A DNA stretch of 11,093 nucleotides from the NCBI GenBank assembly GCA_013202315.1, contig JABMRZ010000166.1, positions 1-11,093 of the forward strand, in the 5' to 3' direction. Shown piece by piece: positions 7,951 through 11,093 of the stretch. The DNA comes from Candidatus Tariuqbacter arcticus (GTDB taxonomy: Bacteria; Electryoneota; Tariuqbacteria; Tariuqbacterales; Tariuqbacteraceae). The translations under genes and the position numbers were made by a program. Below the pieces are notes generated by a model. That model saw only the letters and a program-made list of their open reading frames with translations. It ran no database searches and was not told the DNA's origin. Position 1 is the first letter of the stretch, and every line of letters starts with the position of its first letter.

Positions 7951-8574
7951 ATGCTTAGTCTGAAGATAGACGGGGAGTTTAAATCGTTCGGCTCAGAAGG
8001 TGAGACCACTTTCGGGCAAGTGATGAAAAAGCTTTCATCCCGGCTGGGGGATGAAGGGTTGGTAATCACCGGTATCACTATGAATAACCAGCCGCTCAGC
8101 GGGGGGCGGCAGTTCGATTATAACGATTTTCCCTTGACTGAAGTCGAATTGATCGAACTCGATACAGCCAAGCCGCTGGAATTGGCGGCTGAAGCGCTCA
8201 AATCAAGTGATGAACATCTTAGAATTTTAGCCGGAGTATCAATTCGCTCAGCGGAGTTGTATCGTTTAGGGGATGAATTGGAAGCGAACGAGAGCTATTC
8301 CAGACTGATCGAAGGATTGAGGTGGATGGGGAAGGGGATGAATGCGATGGCGGGGATGATGAAAATTAGTCTGGATGAAATCATCTTCAATGGTAAAAGC
8401 ATCGCTTATTTCCAAAATGAAGTGTTAATCCCGGTCCTGGATAATATGTATTCAACTCAGAAGGACGAAGATTGGATTGCTTTGGCGGATATACTGGAAT
8501 ATGAGCTTATACCTGTGTTGGAAGAATGGTCGAAATTAATCACAGGGCTCAAGGCTAAAATGGCGTCGAATTGA
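7951..8574 (+). CDS. Hypothetical protein, possible beta-grasp N-terminus plus helical domain
   Basis: I do not recognise this family. Residues 1-72 have a strand-helix-strand-strand pattern (LSLKIDGEF, then helix TFGQVMKKLSSRL, then LVITGITMNNQPL, then VELIELDT) that would suit a small ubiquitin-like beta-grasp fold. Residues 75-200 are helical, rich in acidic residues and methionine, with an aromatic and acidic C-terminal block at 173-193 (DEDWIALADILEYELIPVLE). There is no Cys, signal peptide or membrane segment, and no C-terminal Gly-Gly as in ThiS/MoaD sulfur carriers. AGAGG at 7941-7945 is a good ribosome site, 5 nt before the ATG. It sits 19 nt after the fusion gene and 28 nt before the chaperone-like gene. 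An adaptor or chaperone role in flagellar or glycosylation biology is only a guess from position. Confidence 0.75.
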   Translation: MLSLKIDGEFKSFGSEGETTFGQVMKKLSSRLGDEGLVITGITMNNQPLSGGRQFDYNDFPLTEVELIELDTAKPLELAAEALKSSDEHLRILAGVSIRSAELYRLGDELEANESYSRLIEGLRWMGKGMNAMAGMMKISLDEIIFNGKSIAYFQNEVLIPVLDNMYSTQKDEDWIALADILEYELIPVLEEWSKLITGLKAKMASN

Positions 8575-8602
8575 TAACCGAATCTGATGAGGTTCAATCA
8601 AT

Positions 8603-8956
8603 ATGTCTTCCCGGGAAATTTGCCAACGCGTGATTGAGGCGACCGATAGGTTCCTTGCAGATGTTTCACGGCATAATATAAAAGGTATAAGAGCCTTGGT
8701 GGAGGAAAGGCGGGAGATTCTCGCGGAATTAGAGAATATCCAAGAAGGAAACGCTTTAAAAAGTAATCAATTGGAACGGATTGGGAAAATGCGCGAGCGA
8801 ATAATAGAACAGGAAAAGTCGCTTGAAGCATTGGTAGGACGATTGCAGGGCGATATCTCCGAGATTCTCAAGCAGATGAACCGTTCAAAATCGATCCTCC
8901 GAAAATACGGTTGGCGAAAACGGAAACCTTCCTTATTCATAGATAGAAAGCGGTAG
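8603..8956 (+). CDS. FliT/FlgN-like coiled-coil protein, probable flagellar export chaperone
   Basis: A 117-residue, almost wholly helical, highly charged protein. Helix 1 (about 3-45) ends in LVEERREILAELENI, the 'eRe.ll..l' pattern of FliT/FlgN-type chaperones. Helix 2 (about 55-100) runs into SKSILRKYGWRKRKPSLFID near the C-terminus; a Tyr, a basic linker and a terminal FIDRK are typical of FlgN/FliT-like proteins in flagellar operons. These chaperones hold hook-associated proteins or the filament cap in the cytoplasm before type III export. GAGG at 8589-8592 lies 10 nt before the ATG. The stop is 4 nt before the amidotransferase start. The length fits the family, but sequence conservation there is low, so a generic coiled-coil protein remains possible. 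It is the main evidence linking this island to flagella. Confidence 0.6.
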   Translation: MSSREICQRVIEATDRFLADVSRHNIKGIRALVEERREILAELENIQEGNALKSNQLERIGKMRERIIEQEKSLEALVGRLQGDISEILKQMNRSKSILRKYGWRKRKPSLFIDRKR

Positions 8957-8960
8957 TACA

Positions 8961-10913
8961 ATGTGCGGAATTGCCGGTATATATAAGATTCGAGGCGGGA
9001 ATGTTCCCTTGAATGCACTGGAAGAGATGACCAATCTGCTGGCGCATCGGGGTCCCGATGGACGTGGAATTTATTTTGACGATTTCATAGGATTGGGGCA
9101 TCAACGGCTTGCTATTATAGATATTGAAGGCGGCGCGCAGCCGATGTCCGATATGACGGGGCGGTTCCATTTGATTTTCAATGGCGAAATCTATAACTAT
9201 CGAGAATTACGCAAAGGATTGGAAGCGAAGGGGCATACTTTCCGCACTAACAGTGATACGGAAGTTTTACTGCACTGCTGTATGGAATATGGTGAAAGAT
9301 GTCCGGAAAAACTCAATGGGATGTTCGCTTTTGCTTTTTGGGATAAGGAGACACATCATTTGATGTTGGCGAGAGACAGGTCGGGGATTAAGCCGCTGTT
9401 CTATGCGCAAGTTGGTGACGATTTCATCTTCGCCTCGGAGATTAAATCGCTCTTGGCTTTTCCCGGTTATCATCGGGAAGTGAATATCGATGTGATTAGT
9501 TTTTATTTGGCTCATTATCAGTCCGTTATGGGGGAAGATACGCTTTTCAAAGGGATAAAGTGCCTGGAACCGGGCTGCACTATGACGGTTAATTCGGAGA
9601 AGATGCGCCGGAAGCGATATTGGATTCTGCCAATTGTGCCGGAGGGAGAAAAGGAAGATAAGGGGGAAGACTATTATATTCAGGGAGTGCGGGATATATT
9701 ACGGCGTTCGGTGGAAAGACGGATGATAAGCGATGTCCCTATCGGGGCGTATTTATCGGGTGGGATCGATTCATCTATTGTGGTCGCTCTGATGGCCGAA
9801 AGTTCAGATGCCCCGGTGAAGACTTATGCAATCGGTTTCCCGGAAGACGGTTTCAATGAGTTCTATTTCTCAAATCAAGTAGCTTCGGCTTGGGGAACGG
9901 ATCATACACAAATAACTATCGAGGAGGAGGATTATTTTAAAACACTGATAGAATTGATTCGATTCAAGGATGGACCGTTATCGGTACCGAACGAAGTGCC
10001 TTTGTATTTAATGTCGAAAGTGCTCAAGGAAAGTATCACGGTTGTTCTGTCGGGTGAAGGGTCGGATGAACTTTTCGGCGGCTATGGCGGAATAATGCGG
10101 AGTCCGATAGATTATCTTCGCAGTCTTCCGGATTCTAATGTGCCCAAGGAACATAGGAGGCTTCTGAACAAGGCGCTTGTGAGGATGTACGGGAAAAATG
10201 AGTTTGATAGTGAAATCGACCATTTTCTATGGGTATATTCTTGGATGAAGCCGGATGACTTGCGGGCGGTTCTTAATGATGAAGTCGCCAAACAGACTCG
10301 TGATTTTTCAAATTTGCGCATTTTTTGGCAGCACCGGTATAACCGCTTGAAGGGTTTGGATATGTATAACAAGTATTTATATTTGATGGAATCGATTCAT
10401 TTGCAGGGATTATTAGGGCGGCTTGATGCGACTACCATGGCGGCTTCGGTTGAAGGGCGGGTCCCTTTCACGGATGTGGAGCTGTTGGAATTTGTATCGA
10501 GGATTCCCTGGCGATACAAGCTTCATTGGAATTCGCCGATGTATGAGAATATGTGCGCACGGCTGCACGCTTGGGAGATTGCGGAGACATTGGATACTAC
10601 TAAATATATTTTAAAACGCAGTTTTGTCGATAAGGTGCCGCCGGATGTTCTGTTCAGGAAGAAGTATTCCTTCCCAGTGCCGTTGAATAAGTGGTTTGGG
10701 AAGGGTTTATTGAGTGAATTTCTCGCGGCAACACGAAGCGAGCTGCCGGATTTCCTGGATAGAGATGGAATTATTAATTGGGTGTCTCGAGACGCTTCCG
10801 CCGATAAGGCTTTGAAGGTGTGGATGTTATTAAACTTGGTATTGTGGTATAATGAGTATTTCGTTGAAGCGGCGGATATGGAAAAGGGTTTAGAGTTAGC
10901 CGCAGTTATGTAA
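8961..10913 (+). CDS. asnB: Asparagine synthetase (glutamine-hydrolysing), AsnB family amidotransferase
   Basis: Class II glutamine amidotransferase fused to an ATP-pyrophosphatase synthetase domain. By family knowledge it converts aspartate, ATP and glutamine to asparagine, AMP, PPi and glutamate. Residues 1-215 are the glutaminase: Cys2 becomes the N-terminal nucleophile after Met removal (MCGIAGIY), with LAHRGPDG at 27-34, HQRLAIID at 47-54, FNGEIYNY at 73-80 and D99 in NSDTEV. Residues about 235-620 are the synthetase: PP-loop SGGIDSS at 266-272, SGEGSDELFGGY at 364-375, LDATTMAASVEGRVPF at 488-503 and FPVPLNKWFG at 571-580. All key motifs are present. The 650-residue length is in the range of the longer AsnB forms. 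The requirement for Cys2 fixes the start, although its ribosome site is weak. It is last in the operon. Such genes are common in polysaccharide and glycosylation clusters, where some homologues amidate sugars, so the true acceptor may not be aspartate. Confidence 0.9.
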   Translation: MCGIAGIYKIRGGNVPLNALEEMTNLLAHRGPDGRGIYFDDFIGLGHQRLAIIDIEGGAQPMSDMTGRFHLIFNGEIYNYRELRKGLEAKGHTFRTNSDTEVLLHCCMEYGERCPEKLNGMFAFAFWDKETHHLMLARDRSGIKPLFYAQVGDDFIFASEIKSLLAFPGYHREVNIDVISFYLAHYQSVMGEDTLFKGIKCLEPGCTMTVNSEKMRRKRYWILPIVPEGEKEDKGEDYYIQGVRDILRRSVERRMISDVPIGAYLSGGIDSSIVVALMAESSDAPVKTYAIGFPEDGFNEFYFSNQVASAWGTDHTQITIEEEDYFKTLIELIRFKDGPLSVPNEVPLYLMSKVLKESITVVLSGEGSDELFGGYGGIMRSPIDYLRSLPDSNVPKEHRRLLNKALVRMYGKNEFDSEIDHFLWVYSWMKPDDLRAVLNDEVAKQTRDFSNLRIFWQHRYNRLKGLDMYNKYLYLMESIHLQGLLGRLDATTMAASVEGRVPFTDVELLEFVSRIPWRYKLHWNSPMYENMCARLHAWEIAETLDTTKYILKRSFVDKVPPDVLFRKKYSFPVPLNKWFGKGLLSEFLAATRSELPDFLDRDGIINWVSRDASADKALKVWMLLNLVLWYNEYFVEAADMEKGLELAAVM

Positions 10914-10916
10914 GAT

Positions 10917-10951
10917 ATCAAGTATCAAGTGCCAAGTATCAAGTATCAAGT
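10917..10951. repeat. Heptanucleotide tandem repeat downstream of the operon
   Basis: Five consecutive 7-nt units: ATCAAGT, ATCAAGT, GCCAAGT, ATCAAGT, ATCAAGT, beginning 4 nt after the stop codon at 10911-10913. Only the middle unit is changed, at two positions. It has the same period but a different sequence from the array upstream of the operon. No coding role is possible in the + frame because the stop precedes it. Confidence 0.85.
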
Positions 10952-10986
10952 AGAATCAATTACATATAGGCGCTTATTGTTCCCAC

Positions 10987-11020
10987 ATCGACAAAAAATT
11001 GTCGATATCTCCAGTTTTTT
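10987..11020 (+). terminator. Possible rho-independent terminator at the operon end
   Basis: ATCGACAA at 10987-10994 and TTGTCGAT at 10999-11006 form a perfect 8-bp stem with an AAAA loop. A run of six T follows at 11015-11020. The stem has only three G-C pairs and the T run starts 8 nt after the stem, so this is weaker than a classical terminator. The position, 73 nt after the last stop and apparently between convergent genes, supports it. It could instead be an operator-like palindrome. Confidence 0.4.
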
Positions 11021-11041
11021 CAGAATTATTACTTCATAACT

Positions 11042-11092
11042 TTATTTACTGTCAATCCTTCTCTTTAAAATTTCCAATACTAACTGCGAAGC
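11042..11092 (-). CDS. Possible C-terminal end of a convergent gene (partial)
   Basis: On the - strand an open frame enters from the window edge and ends at a TAA (11042-11044). It reads ASQLVLEILKRRIDSK, which looks like an amphipathic helix with a basic tail, plausible as a protein end. Sixteen codons are too few to identify anything, and another - strand frame is also open for 13 codons. The case rests on protein-like composition and on the terminator-like hairpin between it and the operon. Confidence 0.25.
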   Translation of the reverse strand, partial: ASQLVLEILKRRIDSK

Positions 11093-11093
11093 C

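Overview
The window holds one compact operon on the + strand (about 175 to 10913) with six genes separated by 4 to 28 nt, or overlapping by 4 nt. In order they are: a CgeB-type glycosyltransferase; a GT9 (heptosyltransferase-like) glycosyltransferase with an extra C-terminal domain; a 1394-residue fusion of GT9, CgeB-type glycosyltransferase, PqqD-like domain and radical SAM/SPASM enzyme; a 207-residue protein of unknown function; a 117-residue FliT/FlgN-like coiled-coil protein; and an asparagine synthetase-type amidotransferase (AsnB family). None of the products shows a signal peptide or membrane segment, so the machinery looks cytoplasmic.

My reading is a protein-glycosylation island, most likely for flagellin or another surface protein. 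The direct evidence is the clustering of glycosyltransferases and the C-terminal motif of the 117-residue protein, which resembles flagellar export chaperones. The centrepiece is the fusion protein. It carries relatives of both upstream enzymes in one chain and adds a peptide-binding-type PqqD domain plus a radical SAM/SPASM module. This suggests that sugar transfer and radical chemistry on the same protein or peptide are physically coupled. AsnB may amidate a sugar or supply Asn; the sequence does not decide between these.

Layout: 1-174 is non-coding, with an imperfect hairpin repeat (44-73) and a heptamer repeat (about 117-137). 175-10913 is the operon. 10914-11093 has a second, unrelated heptamer repeat (10917-10951), a perfect 8-bp-stem palindrome followed by a T run (possible terminator), and at the very edge perhaps the last codons of a convergent gene on the - strand.

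Organism: a moderate-GC bacterium (by eye mid to high 40s percent), with strongly purine-rich (G over C) coding strands. GT9 enzymes favour a Gram-negative lineage. Heptamer repeats and PqqD-SPASM fusions fit an environmental or candidate-phylum bacterium (Zixibacteria-like is a guess only). There is no rRNA, tRNA, transposase, integrase or CRISPR array.
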